The position numbers were made by a program, and so were the translations under genes. Below are positions 25,669-33,433 of a stretch of DNA of 45,316 bases, one piece after another; the stretch's first letter is position 1; each line of letters begins with the position of its first letter. This stretch comes from JBAZOO01 sp041648735 (GTDB lineage: Bacteria; Verrucomicrobiota; Lentisphaeria; Oligosphaerales; CAITYL01). The notes beneath the pieces were generated by a model. That model did not search any database. It saw only the letters and a list, made by a program, of their open reading frames with translations, and was not told the origin of the DNA. Location: contig JBAZOO010000031.1 of the NCBI GenBank assembly GCA_041648735.1, forward strand, positions 1 through 45,316, read 5' to 3'.

Positions 25669-26517
25669 ATGCCCGTCTGGCATCTGACGGTCGCCTATGA
25701 CGGGGGCGCCTACCACGGCTGGCAGCTCCAGCCGGACAGGCCGACCGTGCAGGGGATCCTGCGCGACCGGCTGCGGATCCTCTTCAACGCGCCGGAACTG
25801 CGGATCCAGGGCACCAGCCGCACCGACGCCGGCGTCCATGCGCTGGACCAGCAGGTGACTTTCACCCCGCCGGCCGCCGCGCCGGAGCTGACCCCGGAGC
25901 ATGTTCGCCACGTGCTGAACCGTTGGCTGCCCAGGGACATCCGCGTCCTGGACTGCGAACTCCGCGAGCCGGGGTTCAACGCCCGCTTCGCCGCCGCCGG
26001 CAAGGCCTACACCTACGCCATCGCCAACAGTAACGGCATCTCCCCCTTCGAAAGCCGCTATGCCTGGGTCTACGGCAAGAGGCTGGACGTCGCCGCCATG
26101 CGGGCCGCCGCCGCCGGGCTGGAGGGGACGCATGACTTCGCCTCCTTCGCCGCCAACGCCAGGCGCGAGGCGGAAGACACCGTGCGGACGGTCTGGCGCG
26201 TCGAGCTGCTGCCGCGGGGGGATTGGCTCTTCCTCAACGTCATCGGCGAAAGCTTCCTCTACAAAATGGTGCGCGCCTTTGCCGGGTTCCTGGTGCATGT
26301 GGGGCGCGGCTCCTGCCGGCCGTCGGCGGTCCGGGAGGTGCTGGCCGCCCGCAACCGCTGCGCCGCCGCGGACTCCGCCCCGCCCCAGGGGCTCTTCCTG
26401 GCCCGCGTCTTCTGGCGGCCCGACGCCTGGCGCGACTATGTTCCCGAGCTGCCCCCGTGGCGGCCGCGGGAACCTGCCGTCCAGGCGACCCTCGCCGGGC
26501 GGGAGATGATGCCGTGA
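25669..26517 (+). CDS. truA: tRNA pseudouridine(38-40) synthase TruA
   Basis: TruA makes pseudouridine at positions 38-40 of the tRNA anticodon stem. The 282-residue protein has the family opening HLTVAYDGGAYHGWQLQP, the catalytic Asp53 in GTSRTDAGVHAL, and the later blocks FNARF, KAYTYAI, GTHDFASF and SFLYKMVRAFAGFLVHVG. The ATG at 25669 yields the usual start; a GTG at 25627 and an ATG at 25609 are in frame but add unlike sequence. It follows the coiled-coil zinc-ribbon gene closely and is probably cotranscribed. A core palindrome (26368-26378) encodes Ala-Asp-Ser-Ala in a loop near the C-terminus. Confidence 0.95.
   Translation: MPVWHLTVAYDGGAYHGWQLQPDRPTVQGILRDRLRILFNAPELRIQGTSRTDAGVHALDQQVTFTPPAAAPELTPEHVRHVLNRWLPRDIRVLDCELREPGFNARFAAAGKAYTYAIANSNGISPFESRYAWVYGKRLDVAAMRAAAAGLEGTHDFASFAANARREAEDTVRTVWRVELLPRGDWLFLNVIGESFLYKMVRAFAGFLVHVGRGSCRPSAVREVLAARNRCAAADSAPPQGLFLARVFWRPDAWRDYVPELPPWRPREPAVQATLAGREMMP
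26368..26378. repeat. GCGGACTCCGC core palindrome (no T/A flanks)
   Basis: The 11-bp core lies within truA, read as Ala-Asp-Ser-Ala, the same peptide as in the fused ABC ATPase linker. Confidence 0.5.
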
Positions 26518-26713
26518 GGGGGTGCTCGGACCTGTGTCCGTACTCGGAGCCCGCGCTCCAGGTGAGGGAGGGCGTGGGTGGCTGCCGCCAGGCCCGGAAC
26601 TTGCCGCCTCCCCGATGGCCCTCGCGAGCCCTTGCGGGCCCTCGACGACAATCATCCTCATCCGCCTGTCGCACAGACAAGAATGGCTGGGCCACGCGCC
26701 CGCGGCCACTCCA

Positions 26714-28039
26714 TCATTCGCCCGCAAGTTTCTTGCCGGCCAGCAGCGCCTGGATTTGGCCGGTGAGGGTCTGCTTGATGTCGGGCGCGAAGCCGACGTG
26801 GATGGCCTGGACGGTGCCGTCGGGGCCGATCAGGACGGTCTTGGGGATGGCGGTGACCCGGTAGCGTTCGCCGACGGCGCCGTCAGGGTCGAGGAGGACT
26901 GGGCAGTCCAGTTTGAGGGTGTCCAGGAAGCCGCGGACGGTTTCCGCCGGCTCCTCCTGGTTGACGGCCCGGAAGAGCACGCCCTGGTCGCGGAACGTTG
27001 CCGCCAGTTCGGTGAGCATGGGCAGGCTGCGCTTGCAGGGGCCGCACCAGGTGGCCCAGAAGTCGAGGATGAGGATCTTGCCGCGCTGGTCGGCGAGGTT
27101 GAAGCTGCCGCCGGCGAGCTGTTCGAGCTTGAAGGTTGGCGCCGGCTTGCCGAGCAGGGCCTGGTCGGCCGCCTCGGGGGTGGGTTCCGCCGCCGGCGTT
27201 TCCGCGCCGGGTTTGAGGAGGCGGTCGAAGAGGGGGTCGTCGCGCTGGGCGTTGGCGGGCGGGGTGAAGCGGAACAGCTCCGGGGCGAGGGGCGCGTCCA
27301 GGCGCCAGTCGCTGGCGTCGAAGGTCAGGCTCAATTCCTTCGGGGTCATGAGGTTGCGCGTCGCTTCGTCGGCCGCGGCGAGCTTGGCGCGGAGGCCCTT
27401 GGCGAGATCGAAGGCGACCCGGCGCTGGAGGGGGGCGCCGTCGGCCTGGATCCAGACGTCCCAGTCGAATTCCTCCTGGGTGTAGTGGAGGCGGTGGCAG
27501 GGGACGCCGGCGATCTCTTCGCGGCCGACGTAGCGGCCGGCGGTGACGCCCTCCATGGCGCTGGTGTAGGGGTCGCGCTCGAACAGCTCCAGGCAGACGG
27601 CATGGGCCAAGGGGTCGGTGAAGAGCTTGGCGAAGAGCGGGGCCTGGATGATCTCGTCGAGCGTGGCGGGGGCGGGGCGGCGGGTGAATTTGTTGAGCTG
27701 CGGGACGAAGCCGGCGAGGTCGGTGCCGTCCACCAGCAGGTCAATGCGGCCGGGGCGGGGGTTGAGGCCGACCACTGCCAGGCGGTTCGGCGTTTCCCGG
27801 GCGAGCTGGAGGACCGTGGTCGTCTCCTGCCGCATCCAGGCGGTTTCATGCCGGCTGGTGATGGTCATCCGGAGCTGGAGGCGCTGGGCGCGCTGGAGCA
27901 GGTTGCACCAGGCGCGCATCACCTCGTCGGCCTGGGGTTCGATGGCACCCGCCGGCGGCGGCTGCGCCAGGGTGGCGGTGAGGGGGGCGAGGAGCAGGAG
28001 GAGCGTTGCAAGCCAGCGGCGCGGGTGGAGGCGGGGCAT
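26714..28039 (-). CDS. Exported DUF2092-like protein with C-terminal TlpA thioredoxin domain
   Basis: The 441-residue protein carries a signal sequence (about 1-25, LATLLLLLAPLTATLAQ). Residues 35-265 look like the DUF2092/LolA-like periplasmic beta fold (RPGRIDLLVDGTDLAGFVP, then VPCHRLHYTQEEFDWDVWI). A Pro/Ala linker leads to a thioredoxin-like domain (about 293-441) with active site WCGPC (331-335) and the cis-Pro region AIPKTVLIG. It should act in the periplasm as a thiol-disulfide reductase or similar, perhaps on a bound lipoprotein or lipid ligand. The ATG at 28039 has GGGAGA upstream. A DUF3857/transglutaminase-like gene precedes it by 85 bases on the same strand. Confidence 0.85.
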   Translation of the reverse strand: MPRLHPRRWLATLLLLLAPLTATLAQPPPAGAIEPQADEVMRAWCNLLQRAQRLQLRMTITSRHETAWMRQETTTVLQLARETPNRLAVVGLNPRPGRIDLLVDGTDLAGFVPQLNKFTRRPAPATLDEIIQAPLFAKLFTDPLAHAVCLELFERDPYTSAMEGVTAGRYVGREEIAGVPCHRLHYTQEEFDWDVWIQADGAPLQRRVAFDLAKGLRAKLAAADEATRNLMTPKELSLTFDASDWRLDAPLAPELFRFTPPANAQRDDPLFDRLLKPGAETPAAEPTPEAADQALLGKPAPTFKLEQLAGGSFNLADQRGKILILDFWATWCGPCKRSLPMLTELAATFRDQGVLFRAVNQEEPAETVRGFLDTLKLDCPVLLDPDGAVGERYRVTAIPKTVLIGPDGTVQAIHVGFAPDIKQTLTGQIQALLAGKKLAGE

Positions 28040-28124
28040 GGTAGGGTCTCCCGTGGGGGATTGGTGGTGGGCGGAAGCGAAGAGCGGCCGATGACATTTA
28101 CCGTAGCCTGCCGGCGCGGCAAGT

Positions 28125-30326
28125 TCAATCCGGGCGCAGGATGAGGGGGCGGCGGGTGGCCTCCTCGATTTGTTGCGCCAGGCGGCGGGTGGCGGGGTAG
28201 TCCGCCGGCGGCAAACGCTGGCTGAAGCGTTCGAACTCCACGCCCAGCTCGATTTGGCCAGGGGCGTAGCGCCAGCGTTCGCGGTAGCGGAAGTGGCGGT
28301 TGCCGAGGTCGAGGTCCGGCAGCCGGCCGGGGCAGCTCCAGCCCGGGGGGAGGCGGATGGTGATCTTGCGGGTTTGCAGTTCCGTGGTGGTCCAGGCGAT
28401 GGGGTGGCGGCGGGTTTCCAGGCTGAACTCGGGGAAGCTCCGTTCGCGCTCGGGGACGATGAACACCCGGAGGGGGCCGGCTTTCTGGAGATAGGCGGGG
28501 GCGGTCCAGGCGAACTCCAGGGTGAAGGGGCGGTCCAGGTCCTGGGGATCGCCAAGGGTGAGGCTTTCGAGGCGGGCGCCGGGGGCGGCGCGGCTGATGG
28601 ACTGTTGCATGACCTGGCGTTGCAGCTCGGCGGGGATCTCCTTCCAGGCGCCGCGGATGCCGGCCTCCCAGCCGCCGGCGTAGCGGTTGGCCAGGCGGGC
28701 GCGCAGGGCGAGGTCGGGCTGGAGGCTGAACTCCTCGACGGTTTCCTTGGCGGCGGCCTCGCGCCCCGGCGGCAGCGGGATCGGCCCGTGCTCGCCCCGG
28801 ATGAAGTTGAAGGCGGCCACGCCGTGGTCGTCGGGGCGGAAAGCGGGGTAGCGGTAGTCCTGGGCGGTGCTGTCCAGGTAGCGGTGCTGGCCGGCGAGGT
28901 GGGCGACGGTGATGGCGTGGTTGCAGCGGAGCATGGGGAAGCGGGGGGTGAAGAGGCCGGCGTCGTTGGTGCGGAGCACGGCCGGCTCCGCCGCGATGCC
29001 GGCGCAGCGCAGGAGGGTGGCGAGGAGGATGGACTTGTCGGTGCAGTCGCCGTAGCCGTTCTTGAGCGTTTCCGCGGCGGGGTGGCCGGTCCAGCCGGAG
29101 CTGAGGGAGGATTTGATGGAGATGTAGCGGATCTTCTTCTGCACCCAGTGGTAGAGGCGGGCGGCCTTTTCGTCGGCGGTGGTGGCGCCGCCGGTGATTG
29201 TCCGTGCCAGTTGCTCCAGTTCGGGGGTGGGGCGCAGCCGTTCCGCCTGCAGGCCGCCGATGAAGCTGTCGAGCCAGTGCCAATCCCGGTGGAGGGTCAC
29301 ATGGACGGCGGGGGCAATCTCCGCCTCGGGCGGCATTGCCGGTTCGGGGACGAGCAGCGGGACGGCGCGCCGTTCCCAGCGCCAGCCCTGGAGGCGGCTG
29401 CCGTCCGGGGCGGTTTCGTCAAGCCGCTCGGGGCACGGCCGGCCGCCCCGGGAGAGCCAGCGCCGCCAGAAGGGGCGGTCGTCTTCCGGGGTTTCCCACC
29501 AATGGAGCTTGACGCCCTCCGGGACGAGCACGTCGAAGCGGGAGAGCAGCAGCGGCACCTCCGTGGACTGGAACTGGAAGGAGCCGCTGAAGAGCCGCCA
29601 GTCCTCCAGCGCATAGGTTTCGTACTCGATCTCGTAAGCCACGAGGGCGCCGACTTCGGCGCCGGGGATGGTGGCGGTGAGCTGGCGGGCGTTGGGGTCG
29701 AAGAACTCCCCGCCGCCGGACTGGGGCCGGGAGGCCCGGACAGCGGCGGGATCCAGCTCCAGCAGGCGGCCGTCGGCGGTGAGGCAGCGGGCCTCCAGGC
29801 GGCGGATGCGGCTGCGCCCTTCGCTGAAGCCGAGCTGGAGCGTGCCCCAGCGCAGGAGGTCGTCGTCGAGGATGAGCCCGGCGAAGCGGTAGTGGTACAC
29901 TTCCCGGTGGTCGGGGGTGAGGCGGCTGACGCCCCAGTCCAGCACCTGGATCCCTTTGCAGCCGGGGTTCCGGGCGGCGGCCTGGCGTGCCGCGGCGAGC
30001 CATTCCCGCATCTGCGCCCGCTGGGCTTCCGCCTGGGGCGCGGCCGCGGCCGCGGGGCCGGCGCCGCCATTGGCCTTCGGCTGGAGCCACCAGTCCTGGA
30101 CGGCCTGGCGGTCGAGCGGCGCGGGCAGGCCGCCGCCGTGGAACTGGCCGGCGGCGAACTCGACGCCGGGGGCGGCGAGGGTAGTGCCGTCGCGCCGGAC
30201 GAGGTGGTCCTGGCCGGCGGCGGGGGCGGGCGGCGGGGGTGCCGGCACTGCCGCCGGTGCGGCGGGGAGCGCCAGCGGCAGCAGGAGGAGGCTGAGAGCG
30301 AGGAGGTGAAGGGCGGCGTGGCGCAT
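28125..30326 (-). CDS. DUF3857 and transglutaminase-like domain protein
   Basis: The 733-residue protein has a signal sequence (about 1-22), a DUF3857 beta-rich region (about 140-360) and a transglutaminase/protease-like domain (about 385-490). The catalytic triad is intact: Cys428 in GYGDCTDKSILLATLL, His470 in CNHAITVAH and Asp485 in YLDSTAQD. A C-terminal beta domain follows. Family members are exported proteins common in Bacteroidota, Acidobacteriota and the PVC group, without agreed substrates. The ATG at 30326 gives the signal peptide, but there is no clear ribosome-binding site; a TTG further upstream lies in repeat sequence and was rejected. It lies upstream of the TlpA-like gene and downstream of the prepilin terminator, so it needs its own promoter. 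Confidence 0.88.
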   Translation of the reverse strand: MRHAALHLLALSLLLLPLALPAAPAAVPAPPPPAPAAGQDHLVRRDGTTLAAPGVEFAAGQFHGGGLPAPLDRQAVQDWWLQPKANGGAGPAAAAAPQAEAQRAQMREWLAAARQAAARNPGCKGIQVLDWGVSRLTPDHREVYHYRFAGLILDDDLLRWGTLQLGFSEGRSRIRRLEARCLTADGRLLELDPAAVRASRPQSGGGEFFDPNARQLTATIPGAEVGALVAYEIEYETYALEDWRLFSGSFQFQSTEVPLLLSRFDVLVPEGVKLHWWETPEDDRPFWRRWLSRGGRPCPERLDETAPDGSRLQGWRWERRAVPLLVPEPAMPPEAEIAPAVHVTLHRDWHWLDSFIGGLQAERLRPTPELEQLARTITGGATTADEKAARLYHWVQKKIRYISIKSSLSSGWTGHPAAETLKNGYGDCTDKSILLATLLRCAGIAAEPAVLRTNDAGLFTPRFPMLRCNHAITVAHLAGQHRYLDSTAQDYRYPAFRPDDHGVAAFNFIRGEHGPIPLPPGREAAAKETVEEFSLQPDLALRARLANRYAGGWEAGIRGAWKEIPAELQRQVMQQSISRAAPGARLESLTLGDPQDLDRPFTLEFAWTAPAYLQKAGPLRVFIVPERERSFPEFSLETRRHPIAWTTTELQTRKITIRLPPGWSCPGRLPDLDLGNRHFRYRERWRYAPGQIELGVEFERFSQRLPPADYPATRRLAQQIEEATRRPLILRPD

Positions 30327-30337
30327 GGTGGGGGGGC

Positions 30338-30360
30338 GACCAGTCCGACGCGTCCGACGC
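30338..30360. repeat. 9-bp GTCGGAC-type tandem repeat, short copy
   Basis: On the minus strand this reads GCGTCGGAC twice, then TGGTC. It shares the GTCGGAC core with the longer array at 32497-32558. Confidence 0.55.
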
Positions 30361-30369
30361 AGGCCCAAC

Positions 30370-30396
30370 AAAAAAGGCGCTCCGGGGAGCGCCTTT
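30370..30396 (-). terminator. Rho-independent terminator of the prepilin gene
   Basis: Read on the minus strand, the arms GGCGCTCC and GGAGCGCC pair perfectly around a short loop and run into TTTTTT. It lies 24 bases past the prepilin stop and separates that gene from the next one on the same strand. Confidence 0.85.
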
Positions 30397-30420
30397 CGGG
30401 GGTGCCGGGCAGCGGCTGGC

Positions 30421-31014
30421 TTACTTCGCGTAGTACTTGATGTTGGTGGTGTTCAGCCAGTTGGAGCCGGAGAAGCCTTGGGCGTGGCCGTCGCCGAAGA
30501 GGACGTTGCCATACTTGCTGTGGTTGCCGGCACCGGTGCTGGTGTTGGTGCAGAGGTCAATGGCGAGGCCAGTCTCGGAGCCGCAGGAGTTTTCGGTCTC
30601 GTTGCGGCCGAGGTAGGGGTAGCTGTACTTGGTGGTGTCCGCCAGGGTGGTGCCGGTTTCGAGCGTGTCGGTGGTGCTCGGGCAGATGTAGATCTTGACC
30701 GCCTCGAGGTACTTCTCGGTGACCATGACGTTGTAGTCCGCGACGTCCGTCGCGTTCTTGGAAGTCACCGACGAGATCACGGCCCCTTTCGAACCGCGGG
30801 CGGCGGTGGCGGCGAGCGGCATGTACTCGCGGTAGTCCATGGAGTACATCTTGGTGGCCTTGCCGATCTGGGAGAGGTTGGCGACGCAGTTGATGCGCCG
30901 GGCCTTTTCCCGGGCGGCGCCGAGGGCGGGGAGCAGCATGCCGGCGAGGATGGCAATGATCGCGATCACGACCAGCAGCTCGATCAGGGTGAACTCTTTG
31001 CGCGGTGACTTCAT
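30421..31014 (-). CDS. Prepilin-type protein with H-X9-DG domain
   Basis: The 197-residue protein has a class III prepilin leader, with cleavage expected between MKSPRKE and FTLIELLVVIAIIAILAG, followed by LLPALGAAREKARRINCVAN. The C-terminal part carries HSKYGNVLFGDGHAQGF, the H-X9-DG motif of the processing-associated domain common in Planctomycetota, Verrucomicrobiota and Lentisphaerota. Genomes of this group often hold many such genes, and their cellular role (pseudopilus, surface fibre or secretion cargo) is unclear. The gene is a complete transcription unit with a promoter candidate at 31147-31175, an AAGGA ribosome-binding site and a terminator at 30370-30396. Ser/Thr/Asn-rich composition is unlike its neighbours and suits a surface protein. 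Confidence 0.93.
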   Translation of the reverse strand: MKSPRKEFTLIELLVVIAIIAILAGMLLPALGAAREKARRINCVANLSQIGKATKMYSMDYREYMPLAATAARGSKGAVISSVTSKNATDVADYNVMVTEKYLEAVKIYICPSTTDTLETGTTLADTTKYSYPYLGRNETENSCGSETGLAIDLCTNTSTGAGNHSKYGNVLFGDGHAQGFSGSNWLNTTNIKYYAK

Positions 31015-31146
31015 GGGGGTGTCCTTTTGCCTCTCGTCGTCCGGCCCGGTGTGGGCCTTGGGTTTGGTGGTGGCCTTCTTTGTACTGGAGCCAAAAGCAA
31101 CCGGCGAAACACCGGCTTCGAACCGCGAACGTCCTAACTGGGAAGA

Positions 31147-31175
31147 AATTTAGCCAGCCAAGCTCTGGCTTGCAA
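31147..31175 (-). promoter_or_regulatory. Promoter candidate for the prepilin gene
   Basis: On the minus strand TTGCAA (31170-31175) and TAAATT (31147-31152) are 17 bases apart, each matching four of six consensus positions. A palindrome copy (31176-31186) and an A/T homopolymer run (31187-31199) lie immediately upstream and could act as UP-type sequence. The leader would be about 125 bases. Confidence 0.4.
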
Positions 31176-31186
31176 GCGGACTCCGC
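31176..31186. repeat. GCGGACTCCGC palindrome copy in intergenic DNA
   Basis: This is the only copy of the scattered palindrome outside a gene. It is followed at once by a run of 13 A and lies just upstream of the prepilin promoter candidate. Confidence 0.65.
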
Positions 31187-31281
31187 AAAAAAAAAAAATG
31201 CGGCCCGCCAGGGCGGGGTGCGCTTGTGCCGTGCCGGCGAACGGCTATGGTGAGCTCCGGAACTAGACGCGGGAGCCGGCC

Positions 31282-32484
31282 ATGAACGAACCGAAGCTGA
31301 TCAACGGGCGCGACATCTACTGGATCGGGGTCAACGACCGCGAGACCGACCTGTTCGAGGGGCTCTGGCCGCTGCCCCGCGGCGTCTCCTACAATTCCTA
31401 CCTGATCGCCGACGAGAAGACGGTGCTGCTGGACACGGTGAAGGGCAACTCGGCGATCCCCTTCACGGAGAAGGTGCGCCTGGTCATCGGCGAGCGTCCC
31501 CTTGACTATCTGGTGGTCAACCACATGGAGCCCGACCACTCCGGCGCCCTGAAGCTGATGCTGGAACTGCATCCGCGGCTCCAGCTTGTCGGCAACGCCA
31601 AGACCGCCCGCTTCCTGGCCGACTTCTATGGCATCACCGAGCGGATCCAGGTGGTCGAGGACGGCGAGACGCTCCGCACCGGGCGGCACGAACTCCAGTT
31701 CCACTTCGTCCCCATGGTGCATTGGCCGGAGACCATGGTCACCCATGACCGGACCGACCGCGTCCTCTTTTCCATGGATGCCTTCGGCGGCTTCGGCGCC
31801 CTTGACGGCGGCATCTTCGACGACGAGGTGGACATTGACTACTACGAGGACGAGAGCCTGCGCTACTTCTCCAACATCGTCGGCAAATACAGCGCCATGG
31901 TGCAGAAGGCGATCCAGAAGCTGGGCGGGCTGGAGCTGGCGGTGGTCGCGCCGACGCACGGGCCGATCTGGCGCAAGGATCCGGCGCGGATCGTCGGGCT
32001 TTACGACCGCTGGAGCCGGCACGTGGCCGAACCGGGGGTGGTCATCGCCTACGGCTCCATGTACGGCAACACGGAGCGGATGATGGACGCCGTGGCCCAG
32101 GGGATCCAGGAGGCCGGCTTCGGCAAGGTCCGCATCCACAACGTCAGCCGCAGCCACCTCTCCTACATCCTCCGCGACGCCTGGCGCTTCAGCAGCGTGG
32201 TGCTGGGCAGCCCAGCCTATGACCAGGACATCTTCCCGCCCATGGAGTCGCTGCTCCGTCTGCTGGCGGCGAAGAAGCTCCGGAACCGCACCCTCGGCAT
32301 CTTCGGCAACTTCGCCTGGAGCGGCGGCGCGGTGAGCCGCTTGCAGGCGTTCGCCGAAGAGGTCGCCTGGCCGCTGGCCGGGCCGGTGGTCGAGGCCAAG
32401 TGTGCCCCGAAGCCGGCGGATCTGGAGGGGTGCCGCAAGCTGGGGCGGGAGCTGGTCGGGCGCATCCGCGCCGGGGGCGGCTGA
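31282..32484 (+). CDS. Flavodiiron protein (A-type, FprA-like)
   Basis: Flavodiiron proteins reduce oxygen to water or nitric oxide to nitrous oxide in anaerobes and facultative bacteria. The 400-residue protein has a metallo-beta-lactamase-like domain with the full diiron ligand set: His81, Glu83, Asp85 and His86 (HMEPDHSG), His147 (MVHWPETM), Asp166 (FSMDAFGG) and His226 (PTHGPIW). A C-terminal flavodoxin domain begins at about residue 250 (YGSMYGNTERM for the FMN phosphate). Length is that of the minimal two-domain class, so it needs a separate rubredoxin or reductase, which is not in the window. A GGGAG site precedes the ATG. It fits an anaerobic or microaerophilic lifestyle with oxygen exposure. 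Confidence 0.95.
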   Translation: MNEPKLINGRDIYWIGVNDRETDLFEGLWPLPRGVSYNSYLIADEKTVLLDTVKGNSAIPFTEKVRLVIGERPLDYLVVNHMEPDHSGALKLMLELHPRLQLVGNAKTARFLADFYGITERIQVVEDGETLRTGRHELQFHFVPMVHWPETMVTHDRTDRVLFSMDAFGGFGALDGGIFDDEVDIDYYEDESLRYFSNIVGKYSAMVQKAIQKLGGLELAVVAPTHGPIWRKDPARIVGLYDRWSRHVAEPGVVIAYGSMYGNTERMMDAVAQGIQEAGFGKVRIHNVSRSHLSYILRDAWRFSSVVLGSPAYDQDIFPPMESLLRLLAAKKLRNRTLGIFGNFAWSGGAVSRLQAFAEEVAWPLAGPVVEAKCAPKPADLEGCRKLGRELVGRIRAGGG

Positions 32485-32496
32485 GCGCCGGGGGGG

Positions 32497-32558
32497 CTGG
32501 TCGGACTGGTCGGACTGGTCGGACTGGTCGGACTGGTCGGACTGGTCGGACTGGTCGG
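32497..32558. repeat. 9-bp tandem repeat CTGGTCGGA x 6.9
   Basis: Six perfect units of CTGGTCGGA (from 32497) are followed by an eight-base partial unit, just after the flavodiiron gene stop and before the convergent corrinoid gene. The perfect identity suggests recent slippage. The unit shares GTCGGAC with 30338-30360. Confidence 0.9.
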
Positions 32559-32612
32559 CCGGTGCCGGCCCGCCGCCCCCGGGCGGGGTTGGCGGGCGGG
32601 CGTTGGGCCTCC

Positions 32613-33251
32613 TCAGCCCAGGAGCCGGTTGGCGAGGTCAACGGCGGAGGCGGCGTCGGGCGAGTAGCCGTCGGCGCCGATCTCGTCGGCAAAGCTCTGG
32701 GTGAGCGGCGCGCCGCCGACCAGCACCTTGACCTGGTCGCGGACCCCGGCGGCCTTGAGGGCGTCAATGGTGGCCTTCATGTTGCCCATGGTGGTGGTGA
32801 GCAGGGCGCTCATGCCGAGGAACTGGGCCTTGTGCTCCTTGACGGCGGCGACGTACTTCTGCTCGTCCACATTCACCCCGAGGTCAACCACCTGGTAGCC
32901 GGCGCCTTCGAACATCATGCCGACCAGGTTCTTGCCGATGTCGTGGAGGTCGCCCTTGACCGTGCCGAGGATCAACGTCGCCTTGGCTTGGACTCCCTGG
33001 GCCTTGAGCAGCGGCTTGAGCAGGGTCATGCCGGTGTTCATGGCCCGGGCGGCGATGAGCACTTCGGGGACGTAGAACTCGTTGCGCTTGAAACGGTCGC
33101 CGACGACGGCCATGCCGGCGATCAGCCCGCCATCGAGGATTTGCTTGACCGGGATGCCGGCGTCAATGGCCTTCTGGACCAGTTCCTTGACCACGGGCGC
33201 CTTGCCCTTGATGACCTGTTCGGCGAGTTGGGTGAGCAGTTCCTGGGACAT
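32613..33251 (-). CDS. Corrinoid-binding protein (methyltransferase cognate, MtaC/MtbC type)
   Basis: The 212-residue protein has the helical cap domain (about 1-90) and a B12-binding Rossmann-like domain with the signature GDLHDIGKNLVGMMFEGAGY, where Asp101, His103 and Gly106 form the DXHXXG motif and His is the lower cobalt ligand. VGGAPLT follows. Such proteins shuttle methyl groups between a substrate methyltransferase and a second enzyme that passes them to tetrahydrofolate or a thiol. Neither partner is in the window, so the methyl donor (methanol, methylamine, aryl ether) cannot be named. AGGAGA precedes the ATG. A dyad-rich, AT-rich regulatory region lies upstream. Confidence 0.93.
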   Translation of the reverse strand: MSQELLTQLAEQVIKGKAPVVKELVQKAIDAGIPVKQILDGGLIAGMAVVGDRFKRNEFYVPEVLIAARAMNTGMTLLKPLLKAQGVQAKATLILGTVKGDLHDIGKNLVGMMFEGAGYQVVDLGVNVDEQKYVAAVKEHKAQFLGMSALLTTTMGNMKATIDALKAAGVRDQVKVLVGGAPLTQSFADEIGADGYSPDAASAVDLANRLLG

Positions 33252-33310
33252 GGTGCAGCTTCTCCTGGGATTGGTTGGGTGGGTTGGTGGCGGCGGCTGG
33301 CCGCTCCGTC

Positions 33311-33400
33311 ACGCTTCCCGTAATTTTACCAATTTTTCGCCGCCTGCAAGGGATTTTTCCGCAAATATTGGTATAATTTGGCAAATTTTGCGGAGGGAAA
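33311..33400. promoter_or_regulatory. AT-rich island with nested dyads upstream of the corrinoid gene
   Basis: This stretch is far richer in AT than its surroundings. It contains TACCAAT (33327-33333) and its reverse complement ATTGGTA (33367-33373), and CCGCAAA (33359-33365) with its reverse complement TTTGCGG (33387-33393). An extended -10 box TGGTATAAT (33369-33377) is on the plus strand, pointing into the antisense of the ABC ATPase gene. On the minus strand CTTGCA and TAAAAT with 16 bases between could serve the corrinoid gene. It looks like an operator region; no riboswitch consensus is recognised. Confidence 0.5.
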
Positions 33401-33433
33401 GGGGGGCGAGCTTCACCGCGGGCCGCCGCCGCC

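Noticed and set aside
26518..26713. Gap between truA and the TlpA-like gene with CGGAC/GTCCG and GGCCC/GGGCC words
   Set aside because: The stems are short (5 bp) and lack a T-run, so neither a terminator nor a repeat family can be supported.
32497..32558. Possible CRISPR array
   Set aside because: Units are 9 bp, with no spacers and no cas genes; it is a simple tandem repeat.
33252..33433. Possible cobalamin riboswitch before the corrinoid gene
   Set aside because: No B12-box-like conserved sequence was recognised and the spacing suits DNA dyads rather than a long structured leader.
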